From: Acidobacteriota bacterium
GTDB lineage: Bacteria; Acidobacteriota; Terriglobia; Acidiferrales; UBA7541
DNA: 49,472 nucleotides
Assembly: GCA_003154775.1 (NCBI GenBank)
Contig: PMES01000029.1
Span: forward strand, 46,678 to 96,149
Direction: 5' to 3'
Below, piece after piece: positions 16,796 through 24,877 of the stretch. The notes below the pieces were generated by a model. It made no database searches. It saw only the letters and a list, made by a program, of their open reading frames with translations, and was not told where the DNA came from. The stretch's first letter is position 1, and every line of letters begins with the position of its first letter. Position numbers and translations under genes: made by a program.

Positions 16796-17353
16796 TCATT
16801 CCTCTCTTTGTGGGATTTTGTAGCGGCCGCCTTCTGAGGTGGGCGCTTTTGACGTCCACGGCGGACACCACAAAGCGGAGGAAGACGACATCTGCGCAGA
16901 CATTTGAGTGCGCGATCCGGCAAACGGATACTCTCCGACGGCACGGGACAATCCTTTCCGGACAGGATTCATCCAGATGTAGTAGGCAACCGGCTCGATT
17001 GGCTCGTTTGGGCGGAGAATATGATCGAAGTGCTTCTTCTGCCATAGAGGTTGCGACTCATTTTGGTGGTGGGCGCGACTTGTCTTGATCTTGAGCGCTT
17101 TGACGAAGTTCGTAAAATCGCTGGAGGGAAGTAGGCCCTCGGCCAGGACATGTATATGATCGGGCATGATGCAGTAGGCGTGGATTGCAAAGCCCCGTGC
17201 CGCGGATTCCGAGCGAAGAACTTCGAGAAGCCAACAACAGGATGTGGGGTCGGAGAATGTCTGGCGCCGGTCGCAGCAACATAGTGTCATAAAATAGAAC
17301 TGGCGACCTACGTAGCTGCCCATTGAGAGACGAATATTCTTGTGAAAGTACAT
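16796..17353 (-). CDS. REP-associated tyrosine transposase (RAYT), copy 2
   Basis: A 185-residue RAYT with intact catalytic residues: HUH motif PDHIHVL (H66, H68) and tyrosine Y125 in YYIWMNPVRKG. It is paralogous to the copy at 16-558. It is bracketed by inverted REPs: 17422-17449 lies 68 bp upstream of the start, and 16819-16846 lies inside the coding tail, so the C-terminal residues KAPTSEGGRYK are REP-encoded. The gene plus its REPs forms a compact unit between the propeller gene and cinA, on the strand opposite to both. Confidence 0.92.
   Translation of the reverse strand: MYFHKNIRLSMGSYVGRQFYFMTLCCCDRRQTFSDPTSCCWLLEVLRSESAARGFAIHAYCIMPDHIHVLAEGLLPSSDFTNFVKALKIKTSRAHHQNESQPLWQKKHFDHILRPNEPIEPVAYYIWMNPVRKGLSRAVGEYPFAGSRTQMSAQMSSSSALWCPPWTSKAPTSEGGRYKIPQREE
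16819..16846 (-). repeat. REP, 3' side of RAYT 2 (inside its coding tail)
   Basis: 28 bases beginning TGTAG followed by a GGCCGCC / GGCGGGC-type hairpin. It is the inverted counterpart of 17422-17449 with a single mismatch. Confidence 0.85.
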
Positions 17354-17421
17354 GTTTGGGTGCTGATCGAACCCAGGAGGATAATAACACAGGTTATTGA
17401 CCGATGCGTAATGTTAAAAAT

Positions 17422-17449
17422 GCGCCCGCCTCAGAAGGCGGCCGCTACA
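17422..17449 (+). repeat. REP, 5' side of RAYT 2
   Basis: 28 bases. Read on the minus strand it starts TGTAG and matches 16819-16846 at 27 of 28 positions. Orientation relative to the RAYT start is the same as for the REP at 598-619. Confidence 0.85.
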
Positions 17450-17506
17450 AAGGCAAGTGCAGAAGCAAAAGTTCGCTTCGATGAGCCGTGAGATACAATA
17501 CTGCGC

Positions 17507-18766
17507 ATGAAAGCGGAAATTATTGCGGTTGGGTCAGAGTTGTTGACACCGGACCGGATCGATACGAACTCGCTGTTTCTGACGGAAGAGCTGAATAAAC
17601 TGGGCATCGAGGTTCTTCGCAAAACCATCGTCGGCGACAACCGCGAACTCCTGGCCGAAGCCTTTCGCGACGCGCTGAATCGCGTGCCGGTGGTCATCGC
17701 CAGCGGCGGCCTCGGCCCCACGGAAGACGACCTCACGCGCGAAACCGTTGCTGAGCTGCTCGGCCGCAAGCTGCACCGCAACGATGAAGTCGTCCGCGCC
17801 ATCGAAGCGCGCTTCCGCAGCTTCAAACGCGACATGCCCGCCGTGAATCTCCGCCAAGCCATGGTGCCCGAAGGAGCAGAAGTCCTTGCAAATCCTCGCG
17901 GCACCGCTCCTGGGCTCTGGCTCGAAGACAGCGGCAGGATGATCGCCCTGCTGCCCGGCCCGCCGCGCGAACTGAAGCCGCTTTTTCTGGAGCAGGTATT
18001 TCCCCGGCTGCAGCGGCGCGTGTCCGGCGTGCGCATGTTTCACCGCGAACTCCGCGTCACCGGCCTCGGCGAATCGCATGTCGAAGAGCGCGTTCGCCCC
18101 ATTTACACCCGCTATTCCGACGTGAACACCACGATCCTCGCGGCTCCCGGCGAGGTGCAAATCCACCTGCGCGCCTGGTCAGACAATGCCGCGCAAGCAG
18201 ACACCACGCTCGACGAGATGGTCCGCAGCTTCGAACTGGCCCTCGGCGACCGCATCTTCGCCCATTCCGCTGTTTCTCTTGAAGAGGTCATCGCCGAAAT
18301 CCTCACCACGAATCGCGCCACCATTGCGGCGGCAGAAAGCTGCACCGGCGGATTGCTCGCCGAACGCCTTACGCGCATTCCCGGCAGCTCCAGCTATTTT
18401 TTGGGCGGGGCTGTCTGCTACAGCAATGAATTGAAGACTGCCTGGGCCGACGTGCCTTCCGAATTGATCCAGGCCAAAGGCGCGGTCAGCAGCGAAGTGG
18501 CCATCGCTCTTGCCCAAGGCATCCGCCGCCGCGTTGGCAGCACACTGGGAGTCGGCATTACCGGCATTGCAGGTCCCAGCGGCGGCAGCCAAGAAAAACC
18601 CGTCGGCACCGTGCACATCGCCCTCGCTTCGTCTGAAGGCGTGAAAGAGCGGGTCGTTCATCTTCCCGGCGATCGCGAGATGATCCGCCTCTTCGCCACG
18701 CAGGTTGCTCTGGACATGGTGCGCATGCATTTTCTTTTCAACGCGAAGCCCCGCGCATCCCTCTAG
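17507..18766 (+). CDS. cinA: CinA: competence/damage-inducible protein, NMN deamidase
   Basis: A 419-residue two-domain protein of normal length. The N-terminal MoaB/MogA-like domain (about 1-170; EIIAVGSELLTPDRIDTNS, SGGLGPTEDD) is the ADP-ribose pyrophosphatase-type part. The C-terminal PncC domain (about 260-415) carries AAAESCTGGLLAERL, GAVCYSNELK and GITGIAGPSGGS, and hydrolyses nicotinamide mononucleotide to recycle NAD. The start ATG gives the standard MKAEIIAVG N-terminus. thpR follows 28 bp after the stop. The pgpA gene that often precedes cinA is here displaced by the propeller and RAYT genes. Confidence 0.95.
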   Translation: MKAEIIAVGSELLTPDRIDTNSLFLTEELNKLGIEVLRKTIVGDNRELLAEAFRDALNRVPVVIASGGLGPTEDDLTRETVAELLGRKLHRNDEVVRAIEARFRSFKRDMPAVNLRQAMVPEGAEVLANPRGTAPGLWLEDSGRMIALLPGPPRELKPLFLEQVFPRLQRRVSGVRMFHRELRVTGLGESHVEERVRPIYTRYSDVNTTILAAPGEVQIHLRAWSDNAAQADTTLDEMVRSFELALGDRIFAHSAVSLEEVIAEILTTNRATIAAAESCTGGLLAERLTRIPGSSSYFLGGAVCYSNELKTAWADVPSELIQAKGAVSSEVAIALAQGIRRRVGSTLGVGITGIAGPSGGSQEKPVGTVHIALASSEGVKERVVHLPGDREMIRLFATQVALDMVRMHFLFNAKPRASL

Positions 18767-18794
18767 CACTCGCGCTATCATTCCACCGAGCCCC

Positions 18795-19355
18795 ATGCGT
18801 CTCTTCATCGCCATCGAGATTTCCCCGGATGTGCGCGCTGCTCTCGCGGCCCTGCTCAAGGAATTCCGCGCCATCGCCCCGCAGGTGAAATGGGCTCGCC
18901 CGGAAAACATGCACCTCACGCTGAAATTTCTTGGCGAAACCGACAGCTCGAAACTTACGGCCATGCAAGCCGCATTGTCCGCGATTCGTTCCAGCCAATC
19001 CGTCACCCTCCATTTCCGCGGCCTCGGCTTCTTCCCCAACGCAAAACGCGCCAAGGTCTTCTGGGCCGGCATGGAAGCTTCGCCAAACCTGCCGTCGCTC
19101 GCGGCGGAGATCGACCAGGCCACGCACAAACTTGGTTTCCCTCTGGAAGACCGCCCCTTCACCCCGCATCTCACGCTGGCGCGCTTTCAGCCTCCCGGCC
19201 TTCCCCATAGGCTCCCTGCCGCCGCGCAAGAAGCTGCCTCACGCAATTTCGGTTCGCTCACTGCCCACGAGTTCCACCTCATCGAAAGCAAACTCAAACC
19301 CGCCGGGGCGGAGTACACTATTCTGCAATCCTTCCCGTTCGTCGCGGAGGTTTGA
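18795..19355 (+). CDS. thpR: RNA 2',3'-cyclic phosphodiesterase ThpR
   Basis: A 186-residue 2H phosphoesterase from the ATG at 18795 (MRLFIAIEIS), the normal family start; the frame is open upstream into cinA. The two catalytic HxTx motifs are present: HLTLKFLGE in the N-terminal half and HLTLARF in the C-terminal half. The closing FHLIESKLKPAGAEYTIL is also characteristic. The enzyme opens 2',3'-cyclic phosphate RNA ends and shows ligase activity in vitro. plsY begins six bases after its stop, and the GGAGG serving plsY overlaps its last codons, so translation is probably coupled. Confidence 0.94.
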   Translation: MRLFIAIEISPDVRAALAALLKEFRAIAPQVKWARPENMHLTLKFLGETDSSKLTAMQAALSAIRSSQSVTLHFRGLGFFPNAKRAKVFWAGMEASPNLPSLAAEIDQATHKLGFPLEDRPFTPHLTLARFQPPGLPHRLPAAAQEAASRNFGSLTAHEFHLIESKLKPAGAEYTILQSFPFVAEV

Positions 19356-19361
19356 GTCTCG

Positions 19362-20003
19362 ATGGCCGGAAGTTTGTCAACCATTGTGCTGCTTCTCCTG
19401 TTCTCCTATTTCCTCGGCTCGATTCCCTTTGGGCTGCTTTTCGCGCGGCTCTTTGGCGGTGGCGACGTACGGCAATCCGGCAGCGGCAATATCGGCGCAG
19501 CCAATGTCGCCCGGGTGGCCGGCCCGCTTCCCGGCATTCTCACGCTGGTATTTGACGCGGCCAAAGGCGCCCTCGCCGTCTTGCTCGCGGCGCATTTCAG
19601 CGCTAATAGTGCCAAGGCCATGATGCTTGGCGGCCTGGCCGCTCTCCTCGGGCACTGTTTTCCCGTATGGTTGCGCTTCAAGGGAGGAAAAGGCGTGGCC
19701 ACCGGGCTTGGCGTTTTCGCGGCCTTGTGCCCTCTGGCTGCCCTCGCTGCAGCGATTCTCTTCGTGCTGGTCTTTCTGTTTTGGCGCTTCGTTTCCCTGG
19801 CATCGATCTCAGCCGCAGCCGCGTTGCCCCTGCTTGTCTATTTTCTCTGGGCGCCGCATCATGCGCCGCCGCTGGTGGTCAGCTTCGGCACGTTGTTCGC
19901 TGCCGCCCTCATCATCTGCAAGCACGACGCAAATCTGCAGCGGCTCGTCGAAGGCACGGAGCCGCGCTTCGCCTTGCGTAAATCAAAGGGTGACTCTACA
20001 TGA
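19362..20003 (+). CDS. plsY: Acyl-phosphate glycerol-3-phosphate acyltransferase PlsY
   Basis: A 213-residue inner-membrane enzyme that transfers an acyl group from acyl-phosphate to glycerol-3-phosphate, the first step of phospholipid synthesis in most bacteria. Five or so hydrophobic segments are evident. The three family motifs are intact: GSIPFGLLFARLF, then GSGNIGAANVAR, and FKGGKGVATGLGVF. GGAGG lies just upstream of the ATG. Its stop overlaps the start of a truncated gpsA by ATGA, the normal plsY-gpsA arrangement with the second gene cut short. Confidence 0.95.
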   Translation: MAGSLSTIVLLLLFSYFLGSIPFGLLFARLFGGGDVRQSGSGNIGAANVARVAGPLPGILTLVFDAAKGALAVLLAAHFSANSAKAMMLGGLAALLGHCFPVWLRFKGGKGVATGLGVFAALCPLAALAAAILFVLVFLFWRFVSLASISAAAALPLLVYFLWAPHHAPPLVVSFGTLFAAALIICKHDANLQRLVEGTEPRFALRKSKGDST

Positions 20004-20056
20004 CCAGGATCGCGATTCTGGGCCTAGGTGGTTGGGGCTTCGAGCTGAAGACTTAA
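20000..20056 (+). pseudogene. gpsA: 5' stub of glycerol-3-phosphate dehydrogenase gpsA
   Basis: The ATG overlaps the plsY stop (ATGA). The frame encodes MTRIAILGLGGWGFELKT and then stops. The first 13 residues match the GpsA N-terminus with its Rossmann GxGxWG motif. Similarity ends after codon 13, and no further gpsA sequence is seen before the next gene at 20182. The remainder (about 320 codons) is absent, which implies deletion or replacement. The following 125 bp show a weak AAGGC/GCCTT hairpin and nothing else. Confidence 0.75.
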
Positions 20057-20181
20057 AACTAAGGCCTCCCCCCTAAGCCTTTTGCCCGCTAGTACTTCCG
20101 GCCCAGTGGCACTTGCGCGCCCCCTGTACTCCCGGCCAGCCATCTTTTTCGCCTTTACTCTTCTAAAATCAGTGTGTTGCG

Positions 20182-21966
20182 ATGGCGGTCTCTCTCCCAT
20201 CCCTGGTGACGCGCCTGCGTGCCGGCCGCGTGCGCATCCTCTGGCTCGTGCTCGGCGCGCTCCTCCTTGTGAGCGCACTCCCTATCGGTCTGTATCATCG
20301 TCAGGTGCTGGAGCTCAGCCAGGAAAAACTGGTGGATACCGAGCGCGTTCAGCAAACCGAACTCGCCCGCTCGCTCGCGCAGGAAGTGCAATTCTTTGAG
20401 TCCAACCTCACGCAACAGCTCATCAGCCAGCGCCAGATTCTCGCGCTCACCGGCCTGATCGATAACGTCGAGGACCCTGCCGCCGAGCCCAAAGTCACGC
20501 GCTTGCTCGAAAATTTCGTGGATTCGAATCGCAACACGTTTATCTACCTGACCGCCGTGGGCCGCTCCGGCAAGGGCACCAGCGCCTCGCAAGGCAATTT
20601 TCGCGCGGAGCAGGATCCCTTCGTGGCCAAGGCGTTGCAGCGCGCGTTTGTCAGTTGTGTGCAGTCCGTGAAATTCCGCAGCGATCCCCTGGCGCTCGCG
20701 CCGGACAATCGCCCCGCGTTCGTCATTGCCGTGCCGCTGAAGGATTCCAACGACAACTTCACCGGCATGCTCGCGGCGGTGGTTTCGCTGGACACGATTC
20801 TCCGCCGTTTGCAGGACGCCAGCGTGCGCGGGCGCAGCGTTTTCATTGTGGATCACTACGGCCACATCGTGGCGCACCCGCTGACAAAGACCTTTGTGCC
20901 CGGCGAGGATCTTAGCGAGAAATCGCATCTCGTCGCGCAAATCAAGGCCCTGCCCAAGGAACTGCGCAACACCGAAACCATGCGCTTCTCTGAAAAAGAA
21001 AAAAACCATTCCGTGGAAATGGTCGGCACCTACAGCACCTTCCCTGAAGTCAATTGGGCGGTCATCGCGCAGCGCAGCGTCAATGATGCGCGGTCCGATG
21101 CTGGTGTTACCGAGCTGAACCGCCAGGCGCTGGCTTTCGTTTCCATCGTCGTATTGCTCGCCGTTCTCTTTGGCTATTTCTTTGCCGTCGGCATCAGCGA
21201 ACCTATTCGCGGACTGGCTGCTTCCACGCGCGCCATCAGCCGCGGCGAATTCCACCAGCGCACGCCCGTACGCGGCGCCGCCGAAATCAGCGAACTGGCC
21301 GAAAACTTCAACCTCATGGCCAGCGACATCGAGGAGTACATTGAGCGCCTGAAGGAAGCCGCGGAGGAAAACCGCGAGCTCTTCATCGGCTCCATCCGCA
21401 TGCTCGCGGCCGCCATCGACGAAAAGGATCCCTATACGCGAGGCCACTCTGGCCGTGTGGCCAAGTATTCCTCGCTGATCGCGCAGGAGCTTAAGCTTTC
21501 CCCCGAGGATCTGGACAAGGTGCGCATCTCCGCCCTGCTTCATGACGTCGGCAAGATTGGCGTGGATGACCGCGTCCTGAAGAAGCCCGGCTCGCTTACT
21601 CCCGAAGAGTTCGACATCATGAAAACGCACACCACCAAGGGCGCCAACATCATGCGCCCGGTGTCGCAGCTCAAGGACATGCTCCCCGGCATCGAACTCC
21701 ATCACGAGCACATGGACGGCCGCGGCTATCCCTACGGCCTCTCTGGGCCGCAGATTCCGCTGATGGCACGCATCATCGCAATCGCAGATACCCTCGACGC
21801 CATGACCACCAATCGCCCTTATCAGAGCGCCATGGACCTCGACTACGCCTTGGGGCGCATCAAGGCCCTCGCCGGTTCCAAGTTCGACCAGGCCATCGTC
21901 AACGCCCTCGAATCCGCGGTGAAATGCGGAAAGATTCGCCTCTCCGCCGTCGAAGTTCACGTCTAG
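20182..21966 (+). CDS. Membrane HD-GYP cyclic-di-GMP phosphodiesterase with Cache sensor
   Basis: 594 residues. A membrane helix at about 16-35 is followed by a periplasmic double-Cache-type sensor (about 40-305), a second helix (about 318-338), a HAMP linker (AISEPIRGLAAST-like) and a C-terminal HD-GYP domain (about 400-590). Catalytic features are complete: RGHSGRVAKYS, the HD pair H454-D455 in LLHDVGKIG, and the GYP motif H507-H-E-x2-D-G-x-G-Y-P517. The protein should hydrolyse cyclic di-GMP in response to an extracytoplasmic ligand. It starts 125 bp after the gpsA stub and is probably monocistronic, with ftsY 169 bp further on. Confidence 0.93.
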   Translation: MAVSLPSLVTRLRAGRVRILWLVLGALLLVSALPIGLYHRQVLELSQEKLVDTERVQQTELARSLAQEVQFFESNLTQQLISQRQILALTGLIDNVEDPAAEPKVTRLLENFVDSNRNTFIYLTAVGRSGKGTSASQGNFRAEQDPFVAKALQRAFVSCVQSVKFRSDPLALAPDNRPAFVIAVPLKDSNDNFTGMLAAVVSLDTILRRLQDASVRGRSVFIVDHYGHIVAHPLTKTFVPGEDLSEKSHLVAQIKALPKELRNTETMRFSEKEKNHSVEMVGTYSTFPEVNWAVIAQRSVNDARSDAGVTELNRQALAFVSIVVLLAVLFGYFFAVGISEPIRGLAASTRAISRGEFHQRTPVRGAAEISELAENFNLMASDIEEYIERLKEAAEENRELFIGSIRMLAAAIDEKDPYTRGHSGRVAKYSSLIAQELKLSPEDLDKVRISALLHDVGKIGVDDRVLKKPGSLTPEEFDIMKTHTTKGANIMRPVSQLKDMLPGIELHHEHMDGRGYPYGLSGPQIPLMARIIAIADTLDAMTTNRPYQSAMDLDYALGRIKALAGSKFDQAIVNALESAVKCGKIRLSAVEVHV

Positions 21967-21987
21967 TCTCTAGTCCCTCGCCCTCAC

Positions 21988-22034
21988 GAGCAGGACTTGT
22001 CATCCAGAGCGAAGCGAAGGACCTCGCCTGCTCT
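21988..22034. repeat. GTCATCC(A)GAGCGAAGCGA dispersed repeat
   Basis: GAGCAGG and CCTGCTC enclose a GTCATCCAGAGCGAAGCGAAGG core in the gap between the HD-GYP gene and ftsY. The core is related to the repeats at 23107-23175, 35948-36003, 44822-44982 and 49308-49455. Confidence 0.6.
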
Positions 22035-22135
22035 GATACTCTAACCACTCGGGTTCCTGCAGCGCTGGCTTTTAGGCCCGCGCAGTTCCATCTGCTACAA
22101 TTTTCATGCGCGCTAGTTGAGTTGCGCGCAACGGT

Positions 22136-23086
22136 ATGATCACCCTCTTCGGCAAACCCGAACCCACCCTCCTCGTGCGGTTGAAGGAATCCGTTGGCAA
22201 GACCAAGGACGCCCTCGCCGACACTCTGGATACCATCACGCAGGGTGGCCGCCAGATTGATCCCTCCGTCCTCAAGGAAGTCGAGAATGCCCTTCTTTCC
22301 GCCGATTTGGGCGTCAAAACCACGCGCGAAATTCTCGATTCCGTGCGCGAGCAGATGTCTCGCAACGCCTTGAATAACGGCGAACAGCTCAAGCGTGAAA
22401 TCAAAGCGCACGTCTTTCGCGCGCTGAACGTGTACGGTGCTTCGCCCAAACTTGCCGACGCCGCCAACGGTTCGGACCCGCGCGTTATTTTTGTCGTTGG
22501 CGTGAACGGCGCAGGAAAAACCACCAGTATCGGCAAGCTCGCCAATCGCCTGCGCCAGGAGGGCCGCAGTGTGGTCCTCTGCGCGGCGGACACCTTTCGC
22601 GCCGCTGCGGTCGAGCAGCTCGAAATCTGGGCTCAGCGCAACGGCGTGGAAGTCATCAAGCAGAAATCCGGCGCCGATCCCGCCGCCGTCGTTTACGACG
22701 CGATGGCCGCAGCCAAAGCGCGTAACGCCGATGCGGTTATCGTGGACACGGCGGGCCGCCTGCACACCAAATCGAATCTCATGCAGGAACTAGAGAAGAT
22801 GAAGCGTACCGCCGCCAAAGTGATTCCCGGCGCGCCCCATGACATTCTGCTGGTGCTGGACGCCACCACTGGCCAGAACGGCCTGGCCCAGGCCCGCGAA
22901 TTCACCGCCAGCGTCGGCGTCACCGGCATCATCCTGACCAAGCTCGATGGCACGGCCAAGGGCGGCATCGTGGTCGCCATTTCCCGCGAGCTCGGCCTGC
23001 CCATTCGTTTCGTCGGCACCGGCGAGCAGCTCAACGACCTCGTCCCCTTCGACGCGCAAACCTACGCCGACTCGCTCTTTGACTAG
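22136..23086 (+). CDS. ftsY: Signal recognition particle receptor FtsY
   Basis: A 316-residue SRP-family GTPase that docks ribosome-SRP complexes at the membrane. The N domain (about 1-100) is followed by the NG core: P-loop [18 protein letters not shown] (near 121-138), [11 protein letters not shown], the [13 protein letters not shown] box and [10 protein letters not shown]. The closing [15 protein letters not shown] is typical. It lacks the long acidic A domain of E. coli FtsY and starts almost directly with the N domain, as in many other phyla. The ATG at 22136 is chosen for the canonical length. Confidence 0.96.
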   Translation: MITLFGKPEPTLLVRLKESVGKTKDALADTLDTITQGGRQIDPSVLKEVENALLSADLGVKTTREILDSVREQMSRNALNNGEQLKREIKAHVFRALNVYGASPKLADAANGSDPRVIFVVGVNGAGKTTSIGKLANRLRQEGRSVVLCAADTFRAAAVEQLEIWAQRNGVEVIKQKSGADPAAVVYDAMAAAKARNADAVIVDTAGRLHTKSNLMQELEKMKRTAAKVIPGAPHDILLVLDATTGQNGLAQAREFTASVGVTGIILTKLDGTAKGGIVVAISRELGLPIRFVGTGEQLNDLVPFDAQTYADSLFD

Positions 23087-23106
23087 CGCCATGTACACGC
23101 CTACAG

Positions 23107-23175
23107 AACTTGTCATCCCGACCGGAGAGCCAGCGCTGTTTGCTGGCTCGGAGTGGAGGGATCTCTCCTCCAACT
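23107..23175. repeat. GTCATCCCGACCGGAG dispersed repeat with inner hairpin
   Basis: GTCATCCCGACCGGAG is followed by an inverted pair GAGCCAGC / GCTGGCTC and then GGAGTGGAGGGATC. It fills the ftsY-ribD gap. A sister copy with a different inner hairpin is at 35948-36003. Confidence 0.65.
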
Positions 23176-23205
23176 CGCGCCACGGGACCACCCTTTTTGT
23201 CGCCT

Positions 23206-24315
23206 ATGCCTGACTCTCACGATCTTCACTTCATGCAACATGCGCTGGACCTCGCGCGCAAGGGCGTCGGACTCGCCAGCCCCAACCCCACTGTCGGCTG
23301 CGTCATCGTCAAGGATGGCGCGATACTCGGCGAGGGCTTCCACCAATACCACTGGCGCGACCACGCGGAAATCGTCGCGCTCAAACAATCCGGAGACCGC
23401 GCGAGCGTCGCCACCCTCTACGTCACTCTCGAGCCTTGCAATCACACGGGCCGCACCGGCCCCTGTACCGAAGCGCTCATCGCCGCTGGAATCTCCCGCG
23501 TCGTTGCCGCGATGCAGGATCCCAATCCAAAGACGCGCGGCAGCGGTTTCGCTCGCCTGCGAGCCGCGGGCATCGAAGTGGAGACCGGCCTCCTCGAATC
23601 CGAAGCCGAAAAACTCAATGAAGCCTTCGCCTGCTGGATCACCACGAAAAAGCCCTTCGTCACGCTGAAATCGGCGATGACCCTCGACGGCCAGCTCGCC
23701 CTTCCCGGAGCGAGCGAGGGCAAGAAGCGCGCGTGGATCAGCAGCGAGGAATCCCGCGCCGAAGTGCAGCGCATGCGCCACGCTTCCGATGCGCTTCTCA
23801 CCGGCATCGGCACCATCCTCGCCGACGATCCGCTTCTTACCGATCGCAATGGCCTCGAGCGCCGCCGCCGTCTCCTTCGCGTCATCCTGGACACGAACCT
23901 GCGCCTCCCGCTCAAGTCGCGCATCGTGCAAACCGCCAACGACGACCTTCTAGTCTTCACCGCCGCCTCGTTCAAATCCCCAAAAGCCCGCAAATTGCAA
24001 AACGCCGGTGTTGAATTGGTGCACATAAAATCACGCGCCGGCAAAATCGATTTCGACGCTGTGCTGAAGGAAATGGGCCGCCGCGAAATCCTCAGCGTTC
24101 TGCTCGAAGCCGGCCCGACGCTCAACGGCGCAGCCCTCTCTGCCGGCATCGTGCAGAAACTCATTCTCTTTTACGCGCCTAAGCTAGGCGGCAATACCGG
24201 TGTTCTGTTCGCGGATGCGCCAAATTACACCCTTCCAGCGTTGCACATTCGTTCCGTTCGACAATTTGGCCCCGACGTGGCTCTCGAACTCATTGTGGGC
24301 AAGCTCGCGAAGTAG
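23206..24315 (+). CDS. ribD: Riboflavin biosynthesis deaminase/reductase RibD
   Basis: A bifunctional 369-residue enzyme carrying out the deamination and reduction steps after GTP ring opening in riboflavin synthesis. The ATG at 23206 gives MPDSHDLHFMQHALDLARKG, the family start; an upstream extension would be encoded by the repeat. The N-terminal deaminase has the zinc ligands H53 (HAE, with E55), C78 and C87 in EPCNHTGRTGPCTEAL. The C-terminal reductase (about 150-365) contains VTLKSAMTLDGQLA and LLEAGPTLNGAAL. Both halves look intact. ribE lies on the same strand beyond two opposite-strand Cys-protein genes, so the riboflavin genes do not form a simple operon. The stop codon lies at the edge of a GGGGTCC/GGACCCC hairpin at 24315-24337. 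Confidence 0.95.
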   Translation: MPDSHDLHFMQHALDLARKGVGLASPNPTVGCVIVKDGAILGEGFHQYHWRDHAEIVALKQSGDRASVATLYVTLEPCNHTGRTGPCTEALIAAGISRVVAAMQDPNPKTRGSGFARLRAAGIEVETGLLESEAEKLNEAFACWITTKKPFVTLKSAMTLDGQLALPGASEGKKRAWISSEESRAEVQRMRHASDALLTGIGTILADDPLLTDRNGLERRRRLLRVILDTNLRLPLKSRIVQTANDDLLVFTAASFKSPKARKLQNAGVELVHIKSRAGKIDFDAVLKEMGRREILSVLLEAGPTLNGAALSAGIVQKLILFYAPKLGGNTGVLFADAPNYTLPALHIRSVRQFGPDVALELIVGKLAK

Positions 24316-24476
24316 GGGTCCGGCACCGCTGGACCCCATGTCCGCGCAATCAAAGGTTGGCATGCAACCATGCATTTGCGCCTTCCAAGGCGAAAGTTTC
24401 ACGGCCCGGCGTGCGTTCACGCCACAACCATCTCCCGGTTATAATCTTTGCGACATTCGCGCCCCATCCACGCAAG

Positions 24477-24502
24477 AAAAAAGGCCGCTCGAAGGCGGCC
24501 TC
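24477..24502 (-). terminator. Rho-independent terminator for Cys-protein A gene
   Basis: On the minus strand, about 28 bases after the stop of the 24530-24751 gene, AGGCCGCC-TTCGA-GCGGCCT forms a tight stem followed by a run of T. It is well placed to end the leftward transcript. Confidence 0.8.
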
Positions 24503-24529
24503 TTCCAAAAAAATTTGCCCTGAATTCCG

Positions 24530-24751
24530 TCAGTTGTTCTTGTCAAAATCGCGCAGCAGGCAACTCATCGCGCAGTTCACTTCCCCGTCCGGCTGCAGGG
24601 AACATTCCAGCACCGACCAGTCTTCATCATCCTCAACATGAAATTTCGCGGCTGTAATACTGGCGATCTTGTCTTTATTGGGGCAAACCACGTCGCGGGA
24701 GCGAAAGCTACACGTCTGCAGGATGCGGTCGAGAACTTCGGGATCGGACAT
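24530..24751 (-). CDS. Small Cys-rich protein A, unknown
   Basis: 73 residues with a strong GGAGG upstream of the ATG and a terminator after the stop, so it is very probably a real gene. Cysteines are C14, C23, C50, C60 and C64. The C-terminal block W-S-V-L-E-C-S-L-Q-P-D-G-E-V-N-C-A-M-S-C-L is shared, with identical spacing, with the neighbouring gene at 24878-25105. The fixed C-x9-C-x3-C pattern plus one upstream Cys suggests a zinc or iron-sulphur site or a disulphide core. There is no signal peptide. It lies between ribD and ribE on the opposite strand. I do not recognise the family. Confidence 0.8.
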   Translation of the reverse strand: MSDPEVLDRILQTCSFRSRDVVCPNKDKIASITAAKFHVEDDEDWSVLECSLQPDGEVNCAMSCLLRDFDKNN

Positions 24752-24877
24752 GCCTTACCTCCGTCGCAAAGGCCGGGGATGACCTGATTTTCACCATGGT
24801 GCACTTCTCAAAGCGTACTGTCAAGAAATCTGATTTGCGCGCCAGCCTCTGCGTCCCGGATGGGGGGAGCCCGCCGG

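Noticed and set aside
16796-17353. Suspicion that RAYT 2 lacks its catalytic tyrosine because a Tyr near residue 95 of copy 1 is His in copy 2
   Set aside because: The nucleophile of this family lies in the YIxxNPV motif, and that tyrosine is present in both copies.
20155-21960. A 601-codon minus-strand frame opposite the HD-GYP gene
   Set aside because: Antisense shadow. The plus strand carries a complete Cache-HAMP-HD-GYP protein.
24184-24420. Minus-strand 78-codon frame at the ribD 3' end
   Set aside because: It overlaps the conserved RibD C-terminus, and its product lacks any protein-like pattern.
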